Assembly: GCF_014204835.1 (NCBI RefSeq)
Contig: NZ_JACHMD010000001.1
Span: 930,001-994,000 of the forward strand
Source: Microbacterium marinum
Lineage (GTDB): Bacteria; Actinomycetota; Actinomycetes; Actinomycetales; Microbacteriaceae
DNA: 64,000 nucleotides
Direction of reading: 5' to 3'
Under the pieces are notes generated by a model. That model searched no databases and was not told the origin of the DNA. It saw only the letters and a list, made by a program, of their open reading frames with translations. The translations under genes were made by a program, and so were the position numbers. Shown here piece after piece: positions 8,666 through 17,154 of the stretch (position 1 is its first letter; every line of letters starts with the position of its first letter).

Positions 8666-9801
8666 GACGTCGGCGATGAATCGCCGTCGGGTGCTGCGCG
8701 ATCGAAATCGCGCTGCCAGTCATCCATTGCCTTGCGTGGGCCGATCAGACCGTCAATCGCGACGGTGAAGACGATACCCTTTCGCGCGTTCACCTGGCGC
8801 ACGTTGGCGAGGAGTTGAGCATCGACGGCGGCAATCGCGGTGCGCACGTCGCTGATGCGTTGCTCCGGATCGTCCCACAAGCGCGGGCTCGCCAGGATGT
8901 CCAAGAGGTAGTCGTCCTCGAGTGCTGCGGTGAGCTTTCCGAGCTTATCCTCGTATTCGCGGCGGGCGCGGTCTCGTTGCGACTTCTCGGACTTCGCCGC
9001 CAGACGGATGAACAGCTCTGACGTGTTCGATGTCAGCGAGTCGAGTAGTTGAACCACAGAACCAGCAATGTCATCACCGTCCGCCGAGCGGGTGACGTAC
9101 TCGGCGCGGAGGACGGCGAACCTTTCGAGGAACGACCAGATGCTCGGGGGCACCGAGCTGGGGCGGCGGGCTGAGTTGGATGGTACTCGCGCGGCGCGAC
9201 GACGGACCAGCACGACTACTCCGCCGATCACGGCCGCAGCGGCGACCGTCGAGAGGAGAACCCAACCGAACGGCGTAGGTCCGGATTCACCGACCGACGC
9301 GGTCGCAACGAGGGCGATGAGGCCGGCGACGAACGAAACCGCGAACAACGCTCCCAGCGCAATCCACACCGTCTTCTTGTGCCGTTCGTACCCACGCAGC
9401 CGCAGTCCCCAGGAGTCGCGCTGGCCACCGAACAATGTGATCAGCAGATCGATGAGCCACCAGTACCCGAAGCCTCCGAGCGTGAACAGCTTCACGAGCG
9501 CTGACCGGGTCTTACCCAGATAGAAGCGGTCGGCGCCGAACATGCCGAACAGGTAGGACAGGACGACTGTCGCCACGTAACTCTTGTCGCCCTCGGGGGC
9601 GGATTGACCTCCCACGCGCCGAGCAATAGCGGGCGGCGCACCACCCCAAGAGGATGGAGGAGGCGGTGAAACGCGCCCATACGTCTGCGGGGGAGGGGGC
9701 TGCGGTGGCTGCGGGGGCGGGGGTTGAGCACTCCTCGGCGTCTGGAACGGCGGAGGAGGCGGTGACTGCGATCCGTGAGGCGGCGGAGGTGTGGAAGCCA
9801 T
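8662..9801 (-). CDS. TM2 domain protein with proline-rich N-terminus
   Basis: 379 residues. The first 65 residues are Pro/Gln-rich. A TM2 domain follows (YLFGMFGADRFYLGK and GYWWLIDLLITLFGG), with further hydrophobic segments (WIALGALFAVSFVAGLIALV and VLLSTVAAAAVIGGVVVLV). The C-terminal 180 residues are charged and helical and probably cytoplasmic. The start at ATG 9801 is supported by an ideal AAGGAGGT (9810-9817) eight bases upstream. TM2 proteins are small bilayer-spanning proteins of mostly unknown function; the long C-terminal extension is unusual. Four-base overlap of stops with the convergent DUF2510 gene suggests the pair moved together within the element. Confidence 0.8.
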   Translation of the reverse strand: MASTPPPPHGSQSPPPPPFQTPRSAQPPPPQPPQPPPPQTYGRVSPPPPSSWGGAPPAIARRVGGQSAPEGDKSYVATVVLSYLFGMFGADRFYLGKTRSALVKLFTLGGFGYWWLIDLLITLFGGQRDSWGLRLRGYERHKKTVWIALGALFAVSFVAGLIALVATASVGESGPTPFGWVLLSTVAAAAVIGGVVVLVRRRAARVPSNSARRPSSVPPSIWSFLERFAVLRAEYVTRSADGDDIAGSVVQLLDSLTSNTSELFIRLAAKSEKSQRDRARREYEDKLGKLTAALEDDYLLDILASPRLWDDPEQRISDVRTAIAAVDAQLLANVRQVNARKGIVFTVAIDGLIGPRKAMDDWQRDFDRAAPDGDSSPTS

Positions 9802-9843
9802 ACCGGCGGACCTCCTTGAAGACGTGTAGCCCAATTGTGTCAT

Positions 9844-9860
9844 CTAGGCGAAGCGCCTAG
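9844..9860. repeat. Perfect short palindrome upstream of the TM2 gene
   Basis: CTAGGCG-AAG-CGCCTAG, a perfect 7-bp inverted repeat with a 3-base centre, about 43 bases before the TM2 start codon. It could be an operator. The rest of 9802-10028 holds no gene I can support. Confidence 0.5.
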
Positions 9861-10028
9861 AAATCTCATGCTTCGAAGCCTCCGCCGCGAGCGTTCGGCG
9901 GGTATCGACTCTTGCTGAACGCTGTCCAGCCTGACGTTCCCGGCTTCGCTCAGCGGCCTAACTGGTGAGTTCCGACTCTCCCGTGCCATCGTCAACGACG
10001 ACCAGCATGCCGACGTCATTGACATTCT

Positions 10029-10373
10029 GTGCGACGTCGCCGCGCGGCTTTGACTTGCGAAGGTGACGAGTGTATGCAGCGGCCAGGTTCTTCCGGCACA
10101 TCGCGTTCGTGGTTCATGCGTGCGCTCGCAAATGCGGGCTTGCCACGGATGACGGTGCACGATTTGAGGCACACCGCGGCGTCGCTCGCGATCGCGTCGG
10201 GAGCGAACGTGAAGGTGGTCCAGCGGATGCTCGGCCACGCGTCCGCAGCCATGACGCTCGACGTGTACGCAGACCTCTTCGATGACGATGTCGTTTCGGC
10301 CGCCCTCGACCAGGCTCGTACGACCGCGATTGTGTCCAAATCGCGTCCACGGGCGCCTCTCGGCGTTGATTGA
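10029..10373 (+). pseudogene. Truncated tyrosine recombinase (integrase) C-terminal fragment
   Basis: Only the C-terminal catalytic part remains, about 100 residues, against 350-400 in intact phage integrases. Visible active-site features: HDLRHTAAS (Arg and His), LGHASAAMT (second His) and LDVYADLF (nucleophilic Tyr). The N-terminal arm-binding and core-binding domains and the first catalytic Arg are missing; homology begins near the segment TSRSWFMRALANAGLPR. The GTG at 10029 is just the first start codon in frame, and no ribosome site supports it. It lies about 50 bases from the right repeat, as expected for the integrase of this element. Confidence 0.85.
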
Positions 10374-10376
10374 GCT

Positions 10377-10409
10377 ACCGCGATCCCTTGCTATGACTGG
10401 GATCGCGGT
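10377..10409 (+). terminator. Intrinsic terminator after integrase remnant
   Basis: 11-bp perfect stem (10377-10387 with 10399-10409), 11-base loop, followed by CCTTTG. It sits four bases after the stop codon of the integrase fragment, between it and the right repeat. Confidence 0.7.
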
Positions 10410-10421
10410 CCTTTGAGGCTA

Positions 10422-10447
10422 GACGCGACGGCGGGAGTCGAACCCGC
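10422..10447. repeat. Right attachment-site repeat (attR-like)
   Basis: Perfect copy of 4171-4196. It forms the T-arm and 3' acceptor strand of the tRNA-like sequence on the minus strand, so the element restored this 3' end on integration. Confidence 0.85.
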
Positions 10448-10495
10448 TGCACAATCGGTATGACCCGATGCCCGGAACCCTCCCGGATCGCCGCG
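10423..10495 (-). tRNA. tRNA-like sequence at the integration site, possibly degenerate
   Basis: On the minus strand 73 bases fold like a tRNA: a 7-bp acceptor stem (CGCGGCG with CGTCGCG, one G-U pair), a D-arm CCGG-GAGGGTT-CCGG, and a perfect T-arm GCGGG-TTCGACT-CCCGC. The anticodon stem ATCGG/CCGAT encloses only six bases, GTCATA (apparent anticodon CAT), and the conserved U8 and A14 are missing. So it is either an odd or a decayed tRNA. Its 3' end faces the element, which is the usual orientation for tRNA-targeting integration. Confidence 0.4.
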
Positions 10496-10592
10496 ATGTC
10501 ATCACGCTAACCCGGGGGTCACGTCCGCGTCTTCGCTGTGACCGGGGATGTCGTCATGTGTCGCCGGAAGTCGGATGCCACGGATGCGCGGG

Positions 10593-12128
10593 TCAGTCGC
10601 CGGCGTCCTTCTTGCCGGGTCCCTTCTTCGTCGAGTTCTCGTTCGCGTTCTTCGCGGCCTGTTCGGACCGCTTCGAGACGTTGTTGGCGGGAGTGTCGGC
10701 GGCATCCTTCGCCGCCGTCTCGGCTTCTTTCGCGGCGTTCTCGGCGGCCTTCTGCGCTTCCTTTTCGGCCTTCTCGGCTGCCTGCTCAGCGTCCTTCTCG
10801 GCCTTCTCCGTCGCCTTCGCCGCCTTCTCATCGACGCGATCCGACGTGTCGCTGTCGTCGGCCGGGGCATCGTCATCGACGAGGGTCTGATCGACCGGGG
10901 CGTCGTCGTCCGCGACCTCGTCGACGGCGATCGAGGGTGTCGGATCGGTCACCGCGGGAAGCGACGGATCGGCGGTGTTCCCGCCGGACAACCCGCCCGC
11001 CCAGAGCTGACCCGCCAGGACGAGCGCCGCGGCTGCCGCGGCGGCCGCTCCTGCGACCCACCACGCCCGGGACCGTCGTCGACGCGTCCGCGGCCGGGTC
11101 GTTGCGAGCGGGGCGACCGGGGCCACCGCTTCGACCGCCTGCGTCGTCTCGTCGCGCGCGGCGGCTCGGGCGGCACGATCGTCGGGCTGCGCCGCGACGG
11201 TCGCACTCGCCGTGCGCGCCGTGGTCGTCGTTGCGGAGGCGCCGGTCGGCCTCACCAGATCGATTGGCAGGGCGCGGGCCGCGTGCGCGACCTCAAGCGC
11301 AGTCGGGCGGGCGAACGGTTCGCGGGCGATCATCGCGGACAGCAGTGTGGACCACTCCGGACCCACCCAGTCGGGGATCGACGGCGTTTCCACCAAGCGC
11401 GCCATCACCTGTCCGATGCCCGACGCTTCAGGGAAGGCACGCTGACCGGTGAGGGCTTCGAGCAGGAGCAGTCCGAGGGCGTACACGTCGGCCGGACCGC
11501 CGGCCGCTTCGCCGCGCACCTGCTCCGGCGCGAGGTAGGCGGCGGTGCCCATCACCATCCCGGGTGAGGTGAGACGGGTGCTGTCGGCAAGGTAGGCGAC
11601 GCCGAAATCGGCGAGCTTCGCCCAAAATCTTCGACCCGGCACCGCTGTAGGGGCGAGGAGCACGTTCGAAGGCTTGACGTCGCGGTGCACGATCCCCGCG
11701 GTATGCACGACATGGAGAGCGGATGCCAGTTCCCCGGCGATCCCGGCGACCTCGGCGGCATCCAGCGGGGACTCGTGCAAAGCGTGCGCGAGTGAGCGGC
11801 CCTCGACGAACTCCATCACGAGGTACTCCGGACGACCGGGAACGATGCTCGCGTCGTACAAGGTCACAAGGGACGGGTGATTGAGCGAGGCGAGGAGGGC
11901 CACCTCGGTCCGCGCTCGCGGCGGGATGGCGAGCTCGTCGGCATCCGTCCGCATCATCTTGATCGCGACCGTGCGGCCGAGCAGGACGTCCTCGGCGCGG
12001 AAGACGCGTGCCATGCCACCCTGGCCGACGCACTCGCCGAGCTGGTAGCGGCCGTCGAGAAGCGCAGCCGTCACGGCCTCGTCCGGTACGCTCACGTCGT
12101 CCTCCCGCGCCGCTCGGGTGTGCGGCAT
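10593..12128 (-). CDS. PknB-type membrane Ser/Thr protein kinase with Ala/Lys/Glu-rich tail
   Basis: 511 residues. The kinase domain spans about residues 27-300 with the glycine loop GQGGMARV, Lys57 (VAIKMM), catalytic HRDVKPSN (Asp150), DFG (Asp174) and APEQ. After a basic linker (RTRRRRSRAW) one TM segment covers about 354-373. The outside part has no PASTA repeats; instead it is acidic, then a long run of AEKAEK/AAENAAKEAE repeats likely to form a helix or coiled coil. ATG 12128 has GATACT seven bases upstream, fitting a leaderless transcript; GTG 12095 with GGAGGA is the alternative. It is transcribed divergently from the FUSC-type gene. Substrates are unknown. Confidence 0.9.
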   Translation of the reverse strand: MPHTRAAREDDVSVPDEAVTAALLDGRYQLGECVGQGGMARVFRAEDVLLGRTVAIKMMRTDADELAIPPRARTEVALLASLNHPSLVTLYDASIVPGRPEYLVMEFVEGRSLAHALHESPLDAAEVAGIAGELASALHVVHTAGIVHRDVKPSNVLLAPTAVPGRRFWAKLADFGVAYLADSTRLTSPGMVMGTAAYLAPEQVRGEAAGGPADVYALGLLLLEALTGQRAFPEASGIGQVMARLVETPSIPDWVGPEWSTLLSAMIAREPFARPTALEVAHAARALPIDLVRPTGASATTTTARTASATVAAQPDDRAARAAARDETTQAVEAVAPVAPLATTRPRTRRRRSRAWWVAGAAAAAAAALVLAGQLWAGGLSGGNTADPSLPAVTDPTPSIAVDEVADDDAPVDQTLVDDDAPADDSDTSDRVDEKAAKATEKAEKDAEQAAEKAEKEAQKAAENAAKEAETAAKDAADTPANNVSKRSEQAAKNANENSTKKGPGKKDAGD

Positions 12129-12220
12129 TGCCGACAGTATCCGTGGCGACGAATACCTCCGTGTGGGTTGACGAAAGCGGCACGGAGTGCAAGCCCCTCA
12201 ACCTTTCCCACCGCGACGCG

Positions 12221-12226
12221 TAGCGT
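12221..12226 (+). promoter_or_regulatory. -10 element, leaderless promoter
   Basis: TAGCGT, six bases, then ATG 12233; no Shine-Dalgarno sequence. Confidence 0.6.
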
Positions 12227-12232
12227 GGCGGC

Positions 12233-13339
12233 ATGCCTCGCACGACTCCGCGCCAGACCGCGGCGCAGGTGGCGCTCTCGGTCAGGCGGGCCGGCGGCGA
12301 CGTCTTCGCGCCACGTCGGCTCATCCTTGCGCTCAAGACGGCGATCGCCGCCGCGGTCGCGTGGTATGTCGCCCCGTGGGTGCCGTACGCCGACGCCGAA
12401 TACTCCTACTACGCCCCGCTCGGCGTGCTCGTGAGCATGTATCCGACCGTCGCCGACTCGGCGCGCGCGGGCGTGCAGGCGCTCGTCGGCCTGGCCTGCG
12501 GCATCGCCGTCGGCTTCGGCGGCCTCGCGATCGTCGGTGCAGGCGCCCCCGGGATCGTCGCGGTCGCCGTGGTCGTCGCCGCAGGCGTGGCTCTCGGCGG
12601 CATCCGCGCCCTCGGTGTCGGCCGGGACTGGATCGCGCTCGCCGGACTGTTCGTCCTGCTCCTCGGCGGCCACGACGCGGACGGCTTCTCCACCTCGTAC
12701 CTCCTGACAATGGCCTTCGGGGTCGTCGTGGGCATCATCGCCAACTACCTGCTCGTGCCTCCGCTGTACCTGCGGTCCGCGCGTGACCGGCTATCCGACC
12801 TCCGCGCCGCCGTCACCACCGCCCTCGACCGTGCCGCCGACGCGGTGGAGGATGCCGCGCCCGACCCCAGCGCCCTGCGCTCCGACGCCGAGGAACTCGC
12901 CGAGATGTCGGTCGCGGTCGCCTCCGACGTCGACGAGGCCTCGCGTTCTGAGCGGGCCAACGTCCGGGCACGAGGAGTGGGCGGCATCCACGATGAGAAC
13001 GCGCAGCGATGGTGGGGACTGGAGCGGACGACGTACCTCACGCGAGACCTGCTCGACGTGCTCGCGCAGGTCGACTCGCTCGACGGGCGGCACGGCGACA
13101 GCGTCCTCCTGGCCGACGCGATGCGGCGCGTGGCGGAGCTGGTGTCGACCCCGCCCGGAGACAGCGAGGTCGAGCAGCGCATCGACGCAGCCTGGACGGC
13201 GATCGACGCCTACGGCGGCTCGCTCCCGGCCGCCGAGGAGGCCGCCGACCCACACGATCAGCCCGGACTCTGGCTCGCCGCCACGCTCGGCCGGATCACC
13301 GACATCTCCCGACGGGTCTACGACGCCCTGACGCCGTGA
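12233..13339 (+). CDS. FUSC-like aromatic acid exporter family membrane protein
   Basis: 368 residues. The N-terminal half has about six hydrophobic segments between residues 31 and 182 (for example LKTAIAAAVAWYVAPW and GIVAVAVVVAAGVALGG), and the C-terminal 180 residues are soluble, acidic and helical, probably cytoplasmic. This matches the FUSC/ArAE layout in half-size form; such proteins are thought to export aromatic or other small organic acids, and might act as dimers. The start ATG 12233 is supported by TAGCGT six bases upstream. It is divergent from the kinase gene; the following phosphatase gene starts 40 bases later with its own -10-like element. The substrate is not known. Confidence 0.75.
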   Translation: MPRTTPRQTAAQVALSVRRAGGDVFAPRRLILALKTAIAAAVAWYVAPWVPYADAEYSYYAPLGVLVSMYPTVADSARAGVQALVGLACGIAVGFGGLAIVGAGAPGIVAVAVVVAAGVALGGIRALGVGRDWIALAGLFVLLLGGHDADGFSTSYLLTMAFGVVVGIIANYLLVPPLYLRSARDRLSDLRAAVTTALDRAADAVEDAAPDPSALRSDAEELAEMSVAVASDVDEASRSERANVRARGVGGIHDENAQRWWGLERTTYLTRDLLDVLAQVDSLDGRHGDSVLLADAMRRVAELVSTPPGDSEVEQRIDAAWTAIDAYGGSLPAAEEAADPHDQPGLWLAATLGRITDISRRVYDALTP

Positions 13340-13366
13340 CGGTTGCGAAAATGTGCGCTTCCGTTG

Positions 13367-13372
13367 CAGGGT
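13367..13372 (+). promoter_or_regulatory. -10 element, leaderless promoter
   Basis: CAGGGT, six bases, then ATG 13379; supports this start over the TTG at 13343. Confidence 0.4.
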
Positions 13373-13378
13373 CGGAGT

Positions 13379-14551
13379 ATGGCGCTGCGACAGATGGAAC
13401 CGGAACGCGAGGTCGCACGGCAGCGGGCGATCGAAGCCCTCGACATCCTCGACCAGCCGCGAGACGAGCGTGTCGACCGCGTCACGCGTCTCGCGCAGCA
13501 GCTGTTCGACGTGCCGATGGTCAGCGTGACGCTGCTCGACAACGACAGGCAGTGGCGGCTCTCGGAGCAGGGGTTCGGCGGGGAGCGCGAAGCGCCCCGG
13601 GAAGGGTCGTTCTGCGGGGCGGCCGTCGCCAGCGCCGACCTTCTCGTCGTCGAGGACGCCGCGATCGACGAGGACTTCCTCAGCAGTCCGTTCGTCACCG
13701 GTGACCCCCACCTCCGCTTCTACGCCGGGCAGCCGCTGGAGGCCCCGGGCGGTGAGCAGATCGGCACCCTCTGCATCATCGACACGAAGCCGCGTCGTCT
13801 CGACGCCGATCAGGAGGAGCTCCTGCGCGAGATGGCGCTGTGGGTCCAGACCGAGATCGCCCGCGAGCACGAGTACGACCGCGCGACCGCGGTGCAGCGT
13901 GCGTTGCTCCCGCAGGCAGCTCCCCGGCTGCCCGGCTACACCTTCGCCGCCGATGCCGCGGCATCCGGTGAAGTGATGGGCGACATCTACGACTGGTACC
14001 TGCACGACGGCGGAGTGCGGATTGCGCTCGCCGACGTCATGGGCAAGGGGATCGGAGCCGGCCTCATCGCGGCGGCCGCGCGCGCCTCGCTGCGCACCGC
14101 GCCGGAGCGTCCGATGCTGGCGGCCGTCGAGGAACTCGACGAGCAGATCTCCGCCGACCTCGGCGAGCTGAACATGTTCGTCACGGCGTTCGTCGCGGAG
14201 GTGGAGGCGTCGACCGGTGTCGTCCGCTTCGTGGATGCCGGGCACTCGCTCGCCTTCGTCGTCCGGGTCGACGGCAGCTGGGAGCCGCTCCGGTCGACGG
14301 GCCTGCCGCTGGGGATGGGCGTCGACGAGCCTCGCGCGGAGGGGCAGGTCACTCTCGGCCGCGGCGACGCGTTGCTCGTGTGCAGCGACGGCATCCTCGA
14401 CGTCCTCGATTCGGAGGATCCGTCGGGGCAGGTGACGCGTGCACTGCGCGACGGGGGGCCCGCCGGCGCCGTCGCGGAGGGCATCCGATTGGCTCGGGAC
14501 CGGAAGGCTCCCGACGACGTCACGCTGATGGTGGTGTTGCGCGACGCCTGA
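13379..14551 (+). CDS. GAF domain-containing PP2C-type (SpoIIE-like) phosphatase
   Basis: 390 residues. A GAF domain covers about residues 20-165 (DILDQPRDERVDRVTRLA, VSVTLLDNDRQW, GSFCGAAV, LCIIDTKPR), followed by a SpoIIE/RsbU-type PP2C domain. Expected metal-binding features are present: ASGEVMGDIYDWY near residue 200, VMGKGIGAG, FVDAGHS, CSDGILDV and the terminal PDDVTLMVV. In this class an N-terminal sensor controls dephosphorylation of an anti-sigma antagonist or another partner; no anti-sigma genes lie nearby, so the target is unknown. The GDIYDW motif replaces the usual GGDFYD Gly, a mild deviation. The protein is soluble, with no TM or signal peptide. Confidence 0.88.
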   Translation: MALRQMEPEREVARQRAIEALDILDQPRDERVDRVTRLAQQLFDVPMVSVTLLDNDRQWRLSEQGFGGEREAPREGSFCGAAVASADLLVVEDAAIDEDFLSSPFVTGDPHLRFYAGQPLEAPGGEQIGTLCIIDTKPRRLDADQEELLREMALWVQTEIAREHEYDRATAVQRALLPQAAPRLPGYTFAADAAASGEVMGDIYDWYLHDGGVRIALADVMGKGIGAGLIAAAARASLRTAPERPMLAAVEELDEQISADLGELNMFVTAFVAEVEASTGVVRFVDAGHSLAFVVRVDGSWEPLRSTGLPLGMGVDEPRAEGQVTLGRGDALLVCSDGILDVLDSEDPSGQVTRALRDGGPAGAVAEGIRLARDRKAPDDVTLMVVLRDA

Positions 14552-14575
14552 GCGGCCGGTGTCTGCGGGCGAACG

Positions 14576-14581
14576 TAGACT
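14576..14581 (+). promoter_or_regulatory. -10 element of pcrA
   Basis: TAGACT ten bases before ATG 14592; near-leaderless arrangement without a Shine-Dalgarno sequence. Confidence 0.5.
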
Positions 14582-14591
14582 TGTCGGCGCC

Positions 14592-17042
14592 ATGACCGAC
14601 CCCATCACTCCCGTCGTCCTGGGCTCCTCGCACACCGGCGGTCGCCCCGATGAAGACCTTCTCCAGGGACTGAACGACCCTCAGCGCGACGCGGTCACCC
14701 ACCGCGGACCGGCGCTGCTCATCGTGGCGGGCGCGGGGTCGGGCAAGACGAGCGTGCTGACCCGACGGATCGCCTCGCTGCTACGCACCCGTGAGGCGTA
14801 TCCGAGTCAGATCCTCGCGATCACCTTCACCAACAAGGCGGCGGGCGAGATGCGCGAGCGGGTCCGCCACCTCATCGGCGACAGCGCGCAGGGCATGTGG
14901 ATCTCTACGTTCCACTCCGCGTGCGTGCGCATCCTGCGCCGCGAGGCCGACCAGTTCGGCTTCACGAAGAGCTTCACCATCTATGACTCGGGCGACTCGC
15001 GTGCACTCATCAAGCGGCTGGTCAAGCAGCACGAGGGCGACGCGTTCGGGTTCACCCCCGCCGCCGTGCAGGGCCGCATCTCCAAGCTGAAGAACGAGCT
15101 CGCCGACGCGGAGTCGTACGCCCGGCAGGCGAACATGAGCGATCCCGCCGAGCGGGTGTTCGTCGACATCTTCGGTGACTACCAGCGGGCTCTGCAGAAG
15201 GCGAACGCCTTCGACTTCGACGACCTCATCGCTCAGACCGTCTACCTGTTCCGGGCCTTCCCCCATGTCGCCGACGTCTACCGGAAGAGATTTCGGCACA
15301 TCCTCGTCGACGAGTATCAGGACACCAACCACGCCCAGTACGCCCTCATCCACGAGCTCACGAGGCCCGTCGTCGGCAAGGCGGGCGAGGCGTTCTCCAG
15401 CGGCGGGATCATGATCTTCGAGCCCGACGAGGCGCCCGAGACCGAGGGGGCGTCGCTGACCGTCGTCGGCGACTCCGACCAGTCGATCTACGCCTTCCGC
15501 GGCGCGGACATCCGCAACATCAGCGAGTTCGAGCGCGACTTCCCCGGAGCGAAGGTCGTGCTGCTGGAGCAGAACTACCGATCGACCCAGAACATCCTCT
15601 CGGCGGCGAACGCCGTCATCGGCCACAACTTCGACCGCAAGGACAAGAAGCTCTGGACCGACGTCGGCGACGGCGACCCGATCATCGGGTTCACCGGCTA
15701 CTCCCAACACGACGAGGCGCAGTTCGTCGCAGACGAAGTCGACGCCCTCCGTCGGAAGGGCGTCGACTACGCGCAGATGGCGGTGTTCTACCGGACGAAC
15801 TCCCAGTCGCGAGCGCTCGAGGAGATCTTCATCCGGGCCGCCGTGCCGTACAAGATCATGGGCGGCACGAAGTTCTATGAGCGTGCCGAGATCAAAGATG
15901 CGCTCGCGTACCTCGTCGCGGTCGCCAATCCCGCCGACGAGATGGCGGTGCGCCGCATCTTGAACAAGCCCCGTCGGGGCATCGGCGACGTGACCGAGAC
16001 GGCCATCGCTCGATACGCGGCGGAGGAGGGCATCACCTTCCGTGACGCGCTCGCCAACGCCTCCGCGCTGGGGGTGGGGCCGAAGATCCAGCAGGCGAGC
16101 GCCCACCTGGATGCCGTCCTCGCCGAAGCGGCCGAGATCATGCTTCCCGCGTCGGGTGAGATCGCGCCGTCGACCTCCGTCACCGAGGGCCTGAACGTCC
16201 TGCTGAACAAGTCCGGTTACGCCGACGCACTCCGGATGTCGAAAGACCCGCAGGACGAGGCGCGCGTCGAGAACCTCGATGAGCTCGTCGCGGTGACGCG
16301 CGAGTTCGCTCGGAACAACCCGGAAGGCACACTGCTCGATTTCCTCACCGAGGTGACCCTCGTGTCGGATGCCGATGACCTCGACGATGCGACCGGTTCG
16401 GTGTCGCTCATGACGATGCACACCGCGAAGGGCCTCGAGTACGACGCGGTCTTCGTGACCGGCGTGGAGGAAGACCTCATCCCGCACCGCATCTCGGCAG
16501 GCGAGCCCGGTGGCCCGCAGGAGGAGCGTCGCCTTTTCTATGTCGCCCTCACGCGTGCACGCAAGCGGCTCTATCTCTCACTCGCCATGACTCGGGCGCA
16601 GTTCGGCGAGGTGACGGCGGCCATGCCGAGTCGTTTCCTCCAGGAGATCCCGCACGGATTGATCGACTGGCGGCAGTCGCCGGGCGACGTCAACTCGCGC
16701 GGCGGCACGCAGTCGCGGGCCTTGAACGCGCGCCGCGGAGGATCCGGCGGTGGCTCCCGCTTCGGAGGCTCGGGCAGGTACGGCGACGATCTCGTGCCGC
16801 TCCCGCCCCGCGATCGGCCCGCGGGATCGATCGAGAAGTTCGCGAACCGCATCCCGGCGAAGATCCGCGACAACGGCGACCTCGAACTCGCCGCCGGCGA
16901 CCGGATCCGCCACGATGACTTCGGCGCGGGCAAGGTGGACATGGTCACCGGCGAGGGCGCCAAGCGCGTCGCGCACGTTCGGTTCGACACCGCCGGCCCG
17001 AAGAAGCTCCTCATCAAGGTCGCACCGATCACGAAGCTCTGA
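14592..17042 (+). CDS. pcrA: ATP-dependent DNA helicase PcrA/UvrD
   Basis: 816 residues, the normal size for actinobacterial PcrA (UvrD1). The superfamily 1A motifs are all visible: Q-motif LNDPQRDAV, motif I AGAGSGKT, Ia AITFTNKAA, II VDEYQDT, III VGDSDQSIYAFRGAD, IV QNYRSTQ, V MTMHTAKGLEY and VI VALTRARKRL. The C-terminal 120 residues are Gly/Arg-rich and end in the small Tudor-like domain (GDRIRHDDFGAGKV...VRFD) known to bind RNA polymerase in PcrA. It acts as a 3'-5' helicase in nucleotide excision repair and in clearing transcription-replication conflicts. The start ATG 14592 follows TAGACT by ten bases. Confidence 0.96.
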   Translation: MTDPITPVVLGSSHTGGRPDEDLLQGLNDPQRDAVTHRGPALLIVAGAGSGKTSVLTRRIASLLRTREAYPSQILAITFTNKAAGEMRERVRHLIGDSAQGMWISTFHSACVRILRREADQFGFTKSFTIYDSGDSRALIKRLVKQHEGDAFGFTPAAVQGRISKLKNELADAESYARQANMSDPAERVFVDIFGDYQRALQKANAFDFDDLIAQTVYLFRAFPHVADVYRKRFRHILVDEYQDTNHAQYALIHELTRPVVGKAGEAFSSGGIMIFEPDEAPETEGASLTVVGDSDQSIYAFRGADIRNISEFERDFPGAKVVLLEQNYRSTQNILSAANAVIGHNFDRKDKKLWTDVGDGDPIIGFTGYSQHDEAQFVADEVDALRRKGVDYAQMAVFYRTNSQSRALEEIFIRAAVPYKIMGGTKFYERAEIKDALAYLVAVANPADEMAVRRILNKPRRGIGDVTETAIARYAAEEGITFRDALANASALGVGPKIQQASAHLDAVLAEAAEIMLPASGEIAPSTSVTEGLNVLLNKSGYADALRMSKDPQDEARVENLDELVAVTREFARNNPEGTLLDFLTEVTLVSDADDLDDATGSVSLMTMHTAKGLEYDAVFVTGVEEDLIPHRISAGEPGGPQEERRLFYVALTRARKRLYLSLAMTRAQFGEVTAAMPSRFLQEIPHGLIDWRQSPGDVNSRGGTQSRALNARRGGSGGGSRFGGSGRYGDDLVPLPPRDRPAGSIEKFANRIPAKIRDNGDLELAAGDRIRHDDFGAGKVDMVTGEGAKRVAHVRFDTAGPKKLLIKVAPITKL

Positions 17043-17154
17043 GGGAGGGCGCCTCGACCGGAATCGCTGGCTCCGTGCGAAGATGGGCTGGCGCCGGTCG
17101 TGGGGACCGGCACAGGTCGTCGCGATTGATCGCGCGGATGGGGATCGCAGGTCG

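Larger units (their letters stand above)
4171..10447. mobile_element. Integrated element (decayed genomic island) at a tRNA-like site
   Basis: A 6.28-kb segment bounded by perfect 26-bp direct repeats, the right one being the 3' end of a tRNA-like sequence. The C-terminal part of a tyrosine recombinase lies just inside the right repeat, the usual place for the integrase of a tRNA-targeting element. GC content is visibly lower than in the flanks, mainly over 4500-7200. Cargo: DUF262 protein, ATPase/TOPRIM-like protein, HTH protein, DUF2510 protein and TM2 protein. The truncated integrase suggests it can no longer excise by itself. No replication, relaxase or capsid genes are seen. Confidence 0.8.

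Noticed and set aside
12791..14635. Minus-strand frame of 614 codons
   Set aside because: Antisense to the FUSC-like and phosphatase genes; low-complexity sequence.
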